Positions 47,030 to 58,182 are shown, counted from the first letter of the stretch. The stretch is DNA of 64,000 nucleotides from Anthracocystis setariae (GCA_928724745.1 CAKMXJ010000002.1:1302001-1366000); one strand, 5' to 3'. Made by a program: numbers and translations. The notes: generated by a model not told the origin, from the sequence alone.

Positions 47030-50000
47030 ATGCCGTTTGCAGGTCTCCTCAGGCGAACCCCGTCGCAATCACGGCTCGACTCTAAGGCCTCAGCTGCCTC
47101 GATATCCTACCACGCATCCGGCTCAACATCAGCTTCTAAACCTCCAACATCTCCTTCGAGTCCGGATCGCTTCACCTTTGGTCGCAGCGCCAAGGATCGT
47201 TCTACCGTCGCCGCAGACGCTGCACTTCTTCGGCCGCGTCCCATCCATGACAGCAAGCGCTTTTCCAATTACTCGACACCAGACCATCACAACATCGGCC
47301 AGGCGCCATCCCATGCTCGGTCTCGCTCTGCAGCACCATCGCCATCGCCTTCATCTGCCAACGATCGCCCCCGATTGTCTGATCCATCAACTATCAACCT
47401 ACCGGTCAACCAGTATGATCGACTCTTTGGTCTCTCTCCACGCCAAACGCCTGTCGCAATCGTCAAGCAACCATCAACTGCACCATCCTCGTCATCAACG
47501 CACATCGCATCCTCCGCGCCGGTCGAATCCCCAGAACCCACATCTGCGCGATTGCCCACCGACCGACCAACTTCCCCACCTTCAGCGTCGGCGTCATCGA
47601 CACTCTTGCCAAGTCGAAGCACCAACACTCGATCTCCCTTCCCGCCCGCTTCTACCTCGACCGGAACTAGCGCCATCCAGCGAGACAAGTCGATCGTGAG
47701 CAACTCCATCTTTCGCAGGCCAAGTCTGCGTCGCCGTAGAAGCTCGCACGATTCAACCAACGAGATCGTAGACAAGATCATGTCGCAACATGCTCCTGGC
47801 ACATCCACCGCAGATGCCGAGGCCAAGCCAAGGCCAGCGCCAACCGACTCGGCTGTTGCTTCCAATCTAGCCCCGGTCAATGCTGTTGCTTCCAAGCCAG
47901 TTTCTTCAACTGCAACTGCTCCAGCTTCAGCTCCGGTTACCGCAGGCCGCTTCGCCCGCCTGTTTCGGCGAAGAAAGTCCATATCGAGCCCCATCAACAC
48001 TTCCATGGTCTCCAAGCCAAATCTGATCGCGCACCCCATGCCAGCTCTCAAGGATGCCTCTTTTGCAATCAACAGAAAGTCTCCTCCCTTGGCCATCATC
48101 TCCGCCGCCGCTGATAAGTTAGCCAACTTCAATCCCGACTCTACCCTCAGCAAGACAGAGCCACGCCCTTCAACAGGCACACAGCAACCAAGCGTCCTAC
48201 CCAGCTCGGCAACGCAACAGCCTGAAACAGCGCAAGCTGAATCCAATCTTCTGACGGTCGACAGCACCACCGACCGGGGCCCGACATTCACCTTTCCTGG
48301 CCATTCGTCTGTTTCGGAAGACTCTGTCCAGAAGAATGGTGCCTTCTCAGACAATGCTCGACCAAGGCAGGCCAAGCATTCGACCAGCCGATCACTGCCT
48401 CTTGCTTCGTTGCCCGTTTCCAGTGCCGCACCGCCTTCGGCCTCTCCAAATCCATCAATAGGCACGTCAGTCAACAGCCTTCAGCGACGCCCAAGTCAGC
48501 TTGGACGCAGTGTGAGACATCGAAAGAACAGCAAAAGCCTTTCCATAATCGGCAACATCTTCGGTAGCTCGACCTCCCCTCCATCCTTGCCGTCGACGAC
48601 CGCCATCAGCCCAAAGTTGCTTCAAGCCGAAAACCAGTCAAGCCAAAAGAAGGAAGCATCTGCGTCAAACATCGCTCGTAGACCCTCGCTCCGCTCGCGT
48701 CTCAGGATTGGAAAGGGGAGCATGGACAAGGACTCCAACCGTCCTACGACTCCGGAGATCGAAAGTTGGAAACGAAGCAGTGACAACAGGCAAGCTCCAT
48801 CTGCTGCCCCTAGAAGTCGAGCCAGCGTCGACGGCCTTTCTCGTCCTCAGACTTACGAATTGCCGTTCAAGATCACCAGGTCCAGAAGCGCTATCCGACG
48901 CAAACCCGCACCCGAGGTCAAGCAGGACGAGATCGACAGCAGCTCGAGCACGCCCGTGCACAGCTCTTCATTTCGAGTTCTTGACGTCGGTAATCCTCGC
49001 GGAGGCAGCCTCGCCTCGTCTCCGGGTGAGCAGTCTGCTGATCTTCCTGGCTTCTTTTCTGACGCTGGACACAGCCCCAACCTCCTCGCTCCATCCCCCA
49101 CTGCTTTGGCAACCGAGGCTAGCATCTCGGCCAAGACCGATCAGATCAGGTCTAGCCCGGTCCAGGGTCTTGGCTTGAGTGGTACGTATGACAATTCCAA
49201 CGACGGTATGACTCGTTTGGTGCCGACCATCGATATCCGACCTAGCACACCGCCTCACGATGCCGTTCTCACTTGCCCCGAGCATGATTCCAGCATGCGA
49301 GAAAGGCTCGTGCTTTCTTCATCTTCGCCTCTGCCTGACATGCAACCTCGTTCCGAGGCGCACAGCATTGCTCCTTCGGCTGCCTCACACGATCGTCCTT
49401 ATTCTTTGATCAGCGCCTGCGAGACCGATACGCCTCTTCTCAAGCTGCGAAAATTTGTCGTCGACACCAACGGCTCCGACGACGGCAGAGATGGACACGG
49501 CATCGGGCTCTTCTTCCAACCCGTCGACCGAGATGGTAGAGACAAGAAGAATTCACAAGTGGCTTCGCCCACTGAAGAGCTTGCACAAGACTATACCAAG
49601 AAGGAAGCGGTGGCGGCACCTGCCGAACACCCAGAGCGATCGCGATCTGTCTCCCAGTCGACCACACGCTCAGATACTAAACATGAAATCTCTTCGATTC
49701 ACACGCATGATTCAAGCACGGTTCGCCCGTCTCGCAGTCTTGGAGCTCAGACCAGCACGTCGGTGTTCTCCACTGCCTCTGCAGCTCCTTCGAATGCTTC
49801 GACGACCTCCACTGTTGGACTGCACAACCCGCCGATCGATCTGGGTGGCGTCACCGCGAAGCCGGTCTCTGTTGTGACCGCTGCTGCGGATGACGGCGAT
49901 GCCGAACGCGACGATGATTCTGTTGGTCCTCTTCCCGGCAAGAGCCCAGCCATGTCTCAGCGTTCGCTGCGCTCACGTCAGAGTCCACGGGATAGCACGC

Positions 50001-51994
50001 TATGGCAAGCTTCCGGTCCGACGACAGCTCAACAGTCCCATCGACTCAGCACCGCTTCGCGCATGACAGCACGCAGCAGTGGTCACTGGAGCGAAAGTCG
50101 CTTGTCCGAGGACGCTCTGAGCGCTCTCGAGGCCGAGGTGGGTCAAGCACGACGAGCCGAGGTGGTGGCGCTTGGCAAGGGTCGAGTCAAGGACTGGGTC
50201 GGCGGCGGTGGCGTCGTTCGTGTGCTCGCCACTGCCGAAGCTCCTACGCTGTCGCGCAGCAACACATTGCGCAAGAATGTGCAGCCAACAGCTAAGCAAT
50301 CGGATGAGGTTGAAGTCGGTGATGTCAAGATTGACGATAGGGAAGCAAGGCGACAAAAGGCGCTGAACGACGGACTGAATCAGAAGCTTCGACAGCTTTC
50401 TGATGCGCAAGATTTGTCCGACGCGGTTGGTCGATCTAGTCCAGCTGCGGGCGAGATCGGCGAGATTCCGGACGAAGAAAGTCCCCAAGGGATCGAGGCC
50501 GAGTCGCAGCAGCAGAGCGCGGCATCGAGTTTTGGACGATTGTCGGCCTTCAACGATCGAAAGCTCGAAGGCGACGTCGACCAGGATGTTCCGCGAACAA
50601 AGGCACCGCCCGCGGCCGTAGTTGGCCAGACGATGGAAGAGGCGGTTCGACTCGGTCGTGCGCCCTCGAAGCGCGTCCGACGCAGTATGAGCGAGGCCAA
50701 GAGCGCTGGCGAGGCGGTGATCGTGACACGCGAGGTGCCGAGCCTACCTGCTCGACGCTCGAGTTCGACTGCTTCAGGTCTAGCTGCGGCTCGTCACCGT
50801 CGACGAGCTTCGGTGTCAGCTAAGTCGACGTCGAGCCCGGATTGGAACGCACCAACGCTCGATGCTCGTCTGCCTACGGGCCTTGCGATGCAGATGAAGG
50901 ACGTCTTGGGTGAGAGGATGGACGCCGAGCCTGTTCAGTGCAACATCAGCAGCGAAGGGAAGGAAAACGCTGTTACAGGCCACCGCTCTAAGCAAGCTTC
51001 GAAGCAGCGGTCTTTTGCTACGTCGGAAGAGGCGGCGCGGGCCAGGCAGCAGGAGCTGATGGATCGAGACCGACGACAAGCCGAGAAGGAGGCTAAGCGG
51101 CAGGCTCAGTTGCTGCAGAAGTATGCGCAAAAGAAGCAGAACGATCCCTTGTTCGCCGCAAGGCTGGCGTTGATGGGGCTGCAGCCCGGCGAAACAGCAT
51201 CCAAGTGGAAGCGGGAAGAAGCTGGCACTCAAGATGGCTCGACGTTCGTGACTGGTTTGCAGGTGCGGGCGGTGGTGGAAAGACGAGATGCGGGCTTGTC
51301 GCCCGGATTTTTAACGGCTCGTAACGGCTCGTTTGCAGGCAGCGTCACGTCATTTCACACGGCGCCGGATATGGCTTCGGCCAGGCCTTCGCCGAAAGCC
51401 ATGACTGCGAGCCTTGAAGAGGACGGCAAGAGTCGAGATGACGTGGCAATCGCAGCCGGGGCAGACGCGTCGTTCTCGTCCAAGCGCAGCGACGAGGTTC
51501 GGCCGGATACATCGTTCAGCATCGCGTCGTCGCTGGCGGTGGATTTCGAGTTCCCCGTGCCACCGCAGCGAATGAAGGAGCAGCTCTCGGAAGACGGAAC
51601 ACTGCTCAGCCGAGCGGGACTGCAAGAGTCACCTCTACAGCAGCAGCGACGGATGGGATCGGGATTGTATCAGATGCGCACGCCGCCGCGTGACTCGTCT
51701 CTGCGACATCGAACGAGCAGCGCTTCGAGACCAGACATGCAGCTGGCGCCCGTCTCGCCGCTCGACTCTACCAAGGAGACCGTAGCGCTCAGACGAGCCA
51801 AGTCGGTAGGATACAATTTGGCAGGTAGTCCGCAAAGCTTGCAGCAGCAGCAGTGGGCGCAAGGGATGGGATTGGAATTTGATTTGGTGGGATTGAATGG
51901 AGCTCGACGTATCTCGAGCAACAATGATCTGGGTGGGACTATCACAGCGACACAAGTGGGAGATGGCGAGCGTGGGTCCTTGGCAGCCGCTTAG
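47030..51994 (+). CDS. Very large Ser/Pro-rich disordered protein, unknown function
   Basis: I do not recognise this protein. It is a 1,654-residue single exon from the ATG at 47030 (MPFAGLLRRTPSQSRLD). Nearly all is Ser/Pro/Thr/Ala/Arg-rich and predicted disordered, with many basic RxxS-type potential phosphorylation sites (RRPSLRRRRSS, GRSVRHRKNSKSLS). A short charged helix occurs at about 1335-1385 (RDRRQAEKEAKRQAQLLQKY, then ARLALMGLQPGE), which may be a conserved module. No transmembrane segment or catalytic motif was seen. The style suggests a phosphoregulated scaffold of cell polarity or signalling, but that is only inference. The frame is fully open for almost 5 kb, so the gene itself is secure. 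Confidence 0.85.
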   Translation: MPFAGLLRRTPSQSRLDSKASAASISYHASGSTSASKPPTSPSSPDRFTFGRSAKDRSTVAADAALLRPRPIHDSKRFSNYSTPDHHNIGQAPSHARSRSAAPSPSPSSANDRPRLSDPSTINLPVNQYDRLFGLSPRQTPVAIVKQPSTAPSSSSTHIASSAPVESPEPTSARLPTDRPTSPPSASASSTLLPSRSTNTRSPFPPASTSTGTSAIQRDKSIVSNSIFRRPSLRRRRSSHDSTNEIVDKIMSQHAPGTSTADAEAKPRPAPTDSAVASNLAPVNAVASKPVSSTATAPASAPVTAGRFARLFRRRKSISSPINTSMVSKPNLIAHPMPALKDASFAINRKSPPLAIISAAADKLANFNPDSTLSKTEPRPSTGTQQPSVLPSSATQQPETAQAESNLLTVDSTTDRGPTFTFPGHSSVSEDSVQKNGAFSDNARPRQAKHSTSRSLPLASLPVSSAAPPSASPNPSIGTSVNSLQRRPSQLGRSVRHRKNSKSLSIIGNIFGSSTSPPSLPSTTAISPKLLQAENQSSQKKEASASNIARRPSLRSRLRIGKGSMDKDSNRPTTPEIESWKRSSDNRQAPSAAPRSRASVDGLSRPQTYELPFKITRSRSAIRRKPAPEVKQDEIDSSSSTPVHSSSFRVLDVGNPRGGSLASSPGEQSADLPGFFSDAGHSPNLLAPSPTALATEASISAKTDQIRSSPVQGLGLSGTYDNSNDGMTRLVPTIDIRPSTPPHDAVLTCPEHDSSMRERLVLSSSSPLPDMQPRSEAHSIAPSAASHDRPYSLISACETDTPLLKLRKFVVDTNGSDDGRDGHGIGLFFQPVDRDGRDKKNSQVASPTEELAQDYTKKEAVAAPAEHPERSRSVSQSTTRSDTKHEISSIHTHDSSTVRPSRSLGAQTSTSVFSTASAAPSNASTTSTVGLHNPPIDLGGVTAKPVSVVTAAADDGDAERDDDSVGPLPGKSPAMSQRSLRSRQSPRDSTLWQASGPTTAQQSHRLSTASRMTARSSGHWSESRLSEDALSALEAEVGQARRAEVVALGKGRVKDWVGGGGVVRVLATAEAPTLSRSNTLRKNVQPTAKQSDEVEVGDVKIDDREARRQKALNDGLNQKLRQLSDAQDLSDAVGRSSPAAGEIGEIPDEESPQGIEAESQQQSAASSFGRLSAFNDRKLEGDVDQDVPRTKAPPAAVVGQTMEEAVRLGRAPSKRVRRSMSEAKSAGEAVIVTREVPSLPARRSSSTASGLAAARHRRRASVSAKSTSSPDWNAPTLDARLPTGLAMQMKDVLGERMDAEPVQCNISSEGKENAVTGHRSKQASKQRSFATSEEAARARQQELMDRDRRQAEKEAKRQAQLLQKYAQKKQNDPLFAARLALMGLQPGETASKWKREEAGTQDGSTFVTGLQVRAVVERRDAGLSPGFLTARNGSFAGSVTSFHTAPDMASARPSPKAMTASLEEDGKSRDDVAIAAGADASFSSKRSDEVRPDTSFSIASSLAVDFEFPVPPQRMKEQLSEDGTLLSRAGLQESPLQQQRRMGSGLYQMRTPPRDSSLRHRTSSASRPDMQLAPVSPLDSTKETVALRRAKSVGYNLAGSPQSLQQQQWAQGMGLEFDLVGLNGARRISSNNDLGGTITATQVGDGERGSLAAA

Positions 51995-53242
51995 GCACAG
52001 ATTCAACATCATTAGTGGATGGTATTGATTGGAAGTTTTGGATTGGATTGTAAAGTCGGATCTGTTAATAATGGGATACTGTGTTCACATGATGGAGCGG
52101 TCGAGTGTGAGTACTGTGCATGATGATGGCATGGCTCAAGTCGAGCAGTTGAGGGGCCATGTGTGCGGCGAAAGCGTTCGACGATCTCACATGCTGATTA
52201 AACTTTTTGAGGACTGTGCGAGTTACAGAAGTGGGTAGTAAGTGTAGTTGTGTAGTGGCATCGCGAGGACACGCGTAAATGGTGGTGGTGCGGGATTTTT
52301 TTTTTTTTTTCCCACGCCGGCCAGCACCTCGCAGGGAAAAAGAATGAGGGGGGTTGTACTCTAGTAACGGGACGCGGTCGCGGTGATGCCGAATTCGAAT
52401 TGAATTCAAAAAGGATTGATTTGGTGGGTGGGCAGACTGGGATGGTGCATCGATTTCAAGCTGCAGTGGCTCGCTCCTGGATTGCGCTAGTCTAACGATT
52501 CTGTGATTTCGAGCCTCGGCAGCGTTTCGTTTGCTTGTGCATCTCTCGATTGCCCCTTTCTTCGCTTTGACCGCCCCGCCTCTTGTTCATCTCGTCTCGT
52601 CTCCCTTCCTCCATCCATTGCCACCATCGAGTCCCGTAGAGGCGACGACATCGTCCTGTTCCTCAGAGTCTCCCCCTCTTCTCTCTCTCTCTCTCTCTTC
52701 TTCCCTCTTTCGGTATCTGCAACGTCGTCAACGCCACGCCCCCCTCCCCCCCTCCGCTACTTTGAGGTTCTCGTCTTGTTTCTTTTTAATTGGTTTCATC
52801 ATCTTTATTTGCAAATCGCATCGCTCCATCACAAATCTTGTCTACGAAACGACGACATCATTCAAAGCCCCACTCGTGCGTAGACTCGGCATCAAATCCC
52901 ACGCATCCCCAACGCCAATCGACCCACAACTTCATTTATTCATCACCATCATCAAGTCAAAAGAAACGCAGCAAGCACAAACGCCTCTGGCAGGTCAGCT
53001 GTTCTGCCTCTCTTCTACCACAGTCACCCCACTTTTTGCTGGTCAAACCAAGCTTCTACTTGCCCCGCCTCATCCCACTTTGCTGCTGGCAGCCATCTTC
53101 CACCAACCCATCTCGTTTCCTTCTTCATCCTTCGTCTACATTGTGTTCATCTATCCCAGCCCATCATCATCTCAGCCATCATCATCATTGTCCCAAAAGT
53201 CGAACTTGTGATCGCCACGTCGAAACAAGAGCGCACGCAATA
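51995..53242. other. Intergenic region between two large disordered-protein genes
   Basis: 1,248 bp containing a T run (about 52298-52310), an AATTCGAATTGAATTC palindromic patch (about 52391-52406), a CT tract (about 52680-52701) and pyrimidine-rich sequence leading to the next start. The 3' part is probably a long 5' UTR. Frames here lack a convincing ATG or similarity. Confidence 0.55.
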
Positions 53243-56200
53243 ATGTCTACAATCACCCCCACAGCCGACCTGGCCTCCGAACCATCGCGCCAACGCAAAG
53301 AGCAGATCCTCTCTGCAAAGAAGAAGCTCAAGAGCTACCGTGCCAAGCAAGCGCTCATGGCCCAGTCTCAGAAGCGTGCTTCAACAACATCATCATCATC
53401 GTCACATTCGCGAACCAATTCTGGCGTTCGTTCCACAGACGCCCCAACCACTCGCGCTGTTGCCGAGGCTCTTTCCAGCCAGATCATGTCGCAAGCTTCC
53501 ACTTCCGCATCAACCATCAATCCATCTGCATCACACTCGCGAGTGGCATCGCATAGCCACGGTCGCGGTCACTCGCGCGCCGGTTCCATCTCCATCACTC
53601 CCAACGCGCTCTGGTCGCAAGCTCAGGCTTTGAGCGACACTCCCGCCGTTGCATCTACTTCCACTCTTGGCCGTCCGCCTTCGATCGTAGCATCGACCTC
53701 GGCTCACGCTCGACGCCATTCCCGATCCCACTCGAGGAACCTGTCCATGTCTCGCCCCGTCAGCATCTCCAAGCTCGGTGCAAAGAAGCAAGAACCCGTT
53801 GTGGTCGCCATCGAGCATCACGTTGGATCGGGCAACGACCACGTTTCCACCGACACGCATCGTCTCTCCCAGCCATTCCTCGACTCGTCCGCCCTCTTTG
53901 GTGGATCGGTCACCCCTGGCTTGCAGCCGAACCCCACCACCTCGGCCAAGCGCCTCTGCAACTTCGCTCCCGTCTCTCCTTCGCTGTTCGAAATGTCGGC
54001 TTCAGCAGCTACGCCGTCTCCATCTGTGCCAAGCTCTTCGCGTCACTCGAAACGGCTGAGCCGACACAATCGCACCATCAGCATCTCGACCAAACGCGAA
54101 AGCATGGAAATCATGGGCGGCCTCGGCACGGGTCTGGGCCTTGACATGTCTGCCGACGTCGCACCTCTTCAGTCGCAATCCCTCGCTTCTTCGCGACGCC
54201 GCAGCTCGCGCATGTCGAATCTGCCTTCCGCCAGTGTGCTGTTCGGTACCTCGGAGCCCGGATCCAGCTCTGAGAACAAGGAAAACCAGCAACGCGCGAG
54301 CGTGCAACAGTGGGATTGGCGAAAAGCGTTTGCCGATGCGGATGACGAGGCAGACGAGGGAGCCGAAGGCCGTCTCACGGCTCTCGAAAAGCTTGAAGGT
54401 CGATCGTCGGCAGCTCGCAACGCTCAGGTCGAATCGTCGTCTCCGTTGGGCGCTGCCAAGCGTGCTTCGAAACGTCTTTCGAGCCATACACGAACGGAGA
54501 GCATCCAAATCCCAAATCTCGATGAGATTCACCAGCAGGAGATCAGCGAGCGCAGAGCGAGTTGGACTGCTCAAGCCGCTGGCACGCCTGCCACCGCTCC
54601 GGGCGCATCTGCCGCCAACCGTCGCGAGAGTTGGGGTCGCGGCCTCCTGCCTCCTGCCTCGACTTCGTCGTTGTCGAACGGGTTCTCGTCGCCGCTGATT
54701 TCGGGCTACCTATCGAGTCCGAAGCGCCCCGAATCCATGATTCTGCGTCCCGAGTCGCCGCAACCCGAGGGACTTGGTACGCTCGTGGAGGAGGAGGAGG
54801 AAGACGATGCCTCGCCCTTGCGCGAGCGCTCGAGCCTCGACTTGCCCGTTGACGCCAGCGCATCGGCCGAGCAGCCGGCTCGCAAGCAGCGATCCGAGAT
54901 CGAGGAAGAGCTTGTCAAGCGCAATCGCCGTGCCAGTCTGCGTGCCAGCTTGGCTCCCAAGCCGCTCAAGCTCAAGTCGCGTCCTCCCAGCCTGTACTTG
55001 ACGCCATCGCAGCGAAACGCGCTCATCAGCAGTCCGTCGATGCCCCATCTTGGCTCTTCGCCACTTTTGCCAAGTGATGCCACACCCAAGACTTTCAAGG
55101 CTTCGCCGCTGCCCGACATCGAAGGCGATGATGACGAGAGTCAGGTCATCGAACAGCCCGAAGAGGCAGAGGAATCGATCGCTATCCCTAGCCGCAGCAC
55201 GACCTGCCCAGACTTGTCGTCGTTCGACGTCGGATCTGCTGCGCCGCAAGAGAAGGAGGCAGGAGACTCTCCTTCGTCGCAACCACCATCTTCTCAACAG
55301 CTGGCCAGCCAGGAGCAACGCCAGCTCGAGGAGGTGCAGAAGCAGATTCTTCGCGCTCATCGCAACTCGGTCATTGCACCGGCGGCCACTTCTTCGTCCG
55401 TTGAGCCTAGCATCACCAGCGCATCATCACGACAGGGCATGCGCACCCTGCGTCTGGGAAGCCAAGCTTCGCTCGCCTCGATCATGGAACCTGTGACCGG
55501 CCGCGGTTTGTCCGGCATCAACACCAACCCTTCCTCCACCACGACCACACCGGCGCAACGACGTCGCAGTCTGATTATGGGCCCCATGTCGGCCGGGCCT
55601 GCAGGCAGCTCATCCTCGCGCGACAGCGATTTCATGCCGTTCAGCAGCAGCAGCAGCAACAACAACAGCAACGCCGTCGCCGCCGCTTCGTCGTCCAGTC
55701 GTGCCTCTCGCCGATCGTCCATCATCTACAAGCCTGCGACTGCGTCTGTGGCGGAGTCGGGTTCGTCGCACTCGGCATCCAACTCGATCGCCAGCCTTGC
55801 GAGTGTGCCGCTGGCGGTGCACGATGAGCTGAAGGCCAAGGCGAATCGCGATGCGGCGCTGCTCGAGTCGATGCGCAAGCAGGTCGAAGTGCTCGAGCGT
55901 GAGCTGGCCAACGAGGCGGAGCGCAGTGCCAGGGACAAGGCGGAGCTGGAGCAGTGGAATATGCATAGAGAGGAGCATCTCTTTGATCGGGCGCAGAGGG
56001 CGGAGAAGGCTGCGAGGGAGAAGGAGGAGGCCGAGGTGGCGCTAAAGGCGGAGCTCGACCAAGCCAAGGAGCAGTTGGAGGATCTACAGGCGGAGAGGGA
56101 GGTGTTGCAGGATGACATTGAAGGTTGGCGATCGAGATGCCAATCTTTGGAAAAGACGCTGAGGGCTGAGAAGGCCAAGGCGGACGAGAGTAGGAAGCTG

Positions 56201-58015
56201 CGTGCGGCGGCGAGGGTGAGGATCAAGCAGCTGACGGCGCACATTGAGCAAACGGGTGGGGAGGTGCCGGTCGACGAGCTTGGTGTGCTGGGCGCGTTGG
56301 AGATGCCCCAGCTCGACCTGGCATCTGTACTGAAAAGCCCTAACCTTGGTGCGTTGAGTCCCAATCTTAATGCCGCTACGCCGGGTCTGTCGCCCAGTCT
56401 AGGTCCAGAGGACGTTCCGCCTCAGATCACAAAGCTGCTGGCGGATATGCGACAGCAGATCTTCAATCTGGTGGGCAGCCTGGAGCACGAGAGGAAGCAG
56501 CACTTGGCGGCCAAGGAGGAGGTGGTGCGATTGCAGGGGGAGAAGCTCGAGCAGGCAGCTCAAGTCGAGGCAGCTGAGGATAGTAGTCGGACCGAGTCGG
56601 TTTGCTCTGCGTCTGGGTCGGGGCGCCGATCGAGTAGCGTGGTGGGCAAGAACAAGCGGCACGTGTTTGCGTACGATTCGTCGATGGGCAGTTTTGGGCA
56701 GTCGCAGAGCAGTACGTCGCTGTCGATGACGGCAACCGACGATACGGTGCATACGGACAACGACTCGGAGAGGTCGGACTCGTTCTCGGGCAAGTTTCCG
56801 ACGAGTGAGAGCGAGTTGATTGGATTGGGCATGGGCATGGGTATGGGCAGTTTGAAGACGCTGGATGAGATCGAGGAGGTGAGCGAGGTGAGCGAGAGCG
56901 TTGCGGATAGCAATGGGACGCAAACGGTGGATGCGGAGCCGGAGAGTCCCAAGTGGATGGATGTGGAGGCAGCAGCAGCGGCGGGGGCGGCGGCGGGGGG
57001 AGGGTTGGATGTGCGCGGGTCGAGTTTGGATTTGAGCGAGGCGAGCTATCAGGATGCGGAAAATGCGCCGCCGACACCGGAGCTTTACCGTCATAGAGAG
57101 GCGAAGGAGCGCGAGCATGGAGTGCAGGCTTCGAGCATGTCGATTTGCAGTTCGACGGATAGTCATGCAGCGCCGTCGACTCCGCATGCCGAGGAGGTGG
57201 TGATGCGCACGCCGGCGAGTCCGAGACCCGAGTTCCACCGCGAGTGGAGTTTCGAGTGGGGAAAGTCGAGGTCGCGAAGGTGTCCTAGTGTTGAGGTTGG
57301 GGTGGAGGATTTTTTTGGGATCATGAAGGAGGAGGATGTGCTTCCGGCGTTGAGTACGAGCGAGGAGGCGTTGGATTTGCCGCCGATCATGGTGCAAAAT
57401 GGGATGACGATTTTGGCCACGGTCAAGATCAATAAGGATGGTAGGCCGGTGTATGCGCAGGCGCAGGCTTCGACGGGGGCGGTTAGGGTGGCGAGCATGT
57501 TTGGTGGACGAAGACCTCCGGTGGCTAGATCGGCGTATTTGCGAGAGAGTTTTGATGCCAACTCGGTTGTAGGCGGTGGTGCGGCAGGAGGGTTGATCCA
57601 GCATCATGGTCATCATCAGGGGTATGGTCATGAGGCGCAGATGAGCTCGGTGAGCAGTCTCGCCGCGCTTGGATCGCGAGCTTTAAGTCGAGTTAGCCTA
57701 CAGGGTCTCACAGGCGCGTTTAGTGGATGGAGCGGATATTTGACAAACCCCCAATCCTCCACCGTTCAAGCAACCAAGATCTGCTCCTCCTCCTCTTTCT
57801 CAGAAGACGACCACCTCGAATTTTCTCCGGATCAAGAGTCAGCAGATTCCATCATCCTTGCTCAACAACAGCAGCAGCAAAAGAGGTTTGTGCCTAAATC
57901 TAAAGTGAATCCGCCAAAACCAACGCCGGTTTGGATGCTCGATTTCACAAAAGCAACCCACACAACCTACGGTTTAGGTGCGGTTCAAGTCGCCCCGCCT
58001 GTCTTCACGCTTTAA
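53243..58015 (+). CDS. Large coiled-coil protein with golgin-like N-terminal motif
   Basis: The ATG at 53243 (MSTITPTADLASE) gives 1,590 residues in one exon. Residues 15-35 (QRKEQILSAKKKLKSYRAKQ) resemble the N-terminal basic motif of golgin GM130/GOLGA2 (AAKKKLREY). Residues about 40-860 are Ser/Arg-rich and disordered, with repeated RRxSxR patches. A long coiled coil runs at about 865-1010 (LLESMRKQVEVLERELANEA and onwards), a shorter one at about 1055-1110. The rest is acidic and Ser-rich with a Gly/Met repeat near 1195. The last 30 residues (PTPVWMLDFTKATHTTYGLG) look conserved and folded. A tethering or cytoskeletal scaffold role is plausible; the golgin link rests on one short motif. 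Confidence 0.8.
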   Translation: MSTITPTADLASEPSRQRKEQILSAKKKLKSYRAKQALMAQSQKRASTTSSSSSHSRTNSGVRSTDAPTTRAVAEALSSQIMSQASTSASTINPSASHSRVASHSHGRGHSRAGSISITPNALWSQAQALSDTPAVASTSTLGRPPSIVASTSAHARRHSRSHSRNLSMSRPVSISKLGAKKQEPVVVAIEHHVGSGNDHVSTDTHRLSQPFLDSSALFGGSVTPGLQPNPTTSAKRLCNFAPVSPSLFEMSASAATPSPSVPSSSRHSKRLSRHNRTISISTKRESMEIMGGLGTGLGLDMSADVAPLQSQSLASSRRRSSRMSNLPSASVLFGTSEPGSSSENKENQQRASVQQWDWRKAFADADDEADEGAEGRLTALEKLEGRSSAARNAQVESSSPLGAAKRASKRLSSHTRTESIQIPNLDEIHQQEISERRASWTAQAAGTPATAPGASAANRRESWGRGLLPPASTSSLSNGFSSPLISGYLSSPKRPESMILRPESPQPEGLGTLVEEEEEDDASPLRERSSLDLPVDASASAEQPARKQRSEIEEELVKRNRRASLRASLAPKPLKLKSRPPSLYLTPSQRNALISSPSMPHLGSSPLLPSDATPKTFKASPLPDIEGDDDESQVIEQPEEAEESIAIPSRSTTCPDLSSFDVGSAAPQEKEAGDSPSSQPPSSQQLASQEQRQLEEVQKQILRAHRNSVIAPAATSSSVEPSITSASSRQGMRTLRLGSQASLASIMEPVTGRGLSGINTNPSSTTTTPAQRRRSLIMGPMSAGPAGSSSSRDSDFMPFSSSSSNNNSNAVAAASSSSRASRRSSIIYKPATASVAESGSSHSASNSIASLASVPLAVHDELKAKANRDAALLESMRKQVEVLERELANEAERSARDKAELEQWNMHREEHLFDRAQRAEKAAREKEEAEVALKAELDQAKEQLEDLQAEREVLQDDIEGWRSRCQSLEKTLRAEKAKADESRKLRAAARVRIKQLTAHIEQTGGEVPVDELGVLGALEMPQLDLASVLKSPNLGALSPNLNAATPGLSPSLGPEDVPPQITKLLADMRQQIFNLVGSLEHERKQHLAAKEEVVRLQGEKLEQAAQVEAAEDSSRTESVCSASGSGRRSSSVVGKNKRHVFAYDSSMGSFGQSQSSTSLSMTATDDTVHTDNDSERSDSFSGKFPTSESELIGLGMGMGMGSLKTLDEIEEVSEVSESVADSNGTQTVDAEPESPKWMDVEAAAAAGAAAGGGLDVRGSSLDLSEASYQDAENAPPTPELYRHREAKEREHGVQASSMSICSSTDSHAAPSTPHAEEVVMRTPASPRPEFHREWSFEWGKSRSRRCPSVEVGVEDFFGIMKEEDVLPALSTSEEALDLPPIMVQNGMTILATVKINKDGRPVYAQAQASTGAVRVASMFGGRRPPVARSAYLRESFDANSVVGGGAAGGLIQHHGHHQGYGHEAQMSSVSSLAALGSRALSRVSLQGLTGAFSGWSGYLTNPQSSTVQATKICSSSSFSEDDHLEFSPDQESADSIILAQQQQQQKRFVPKSKVNPPKPTPVWMLDFTKATHTTYGLGAVQVAPPVFTL

Positions 58016-58078
58016 TCCCTTTTGTTTAGAATGCGTTCACATGCCATAGGTTTTTGGTTTCTCTGTCACGGGGGGGGG

Positions 58079-58182
58079 GGTTTTTTTTTTTTTTTTTTTT
58101 TGCTTTTTGATTCTTCTTTACGTTTCTTTCACTGTCTTGAAACGAAATGGTTCTTGGTTTTTTTTTTTTTTTTTTTTTTCGA
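58079..58182. repeat. Poly-T tracts between convergent genes
   Basis: A T run of about 22 (58081-58102) follows a G run, and a second T run of about 21 (about 58159-58179) lies in the 207-bp gap between the coiled-coil gene and the forkhead gene. They may mark polyadenylation regions or retroposition scars; lengths may be unreliable in assembly. Confidence 0.7.

Noticed and set aside
52531..53211. 226-codon plus-strand frame upstream of the coiled-coil gene
   Set aside because: It starts with TTG, is pyrimidine-rich leader sequence translated into Ser/Leu/Pro, and ends just before the real ATG at 53243.
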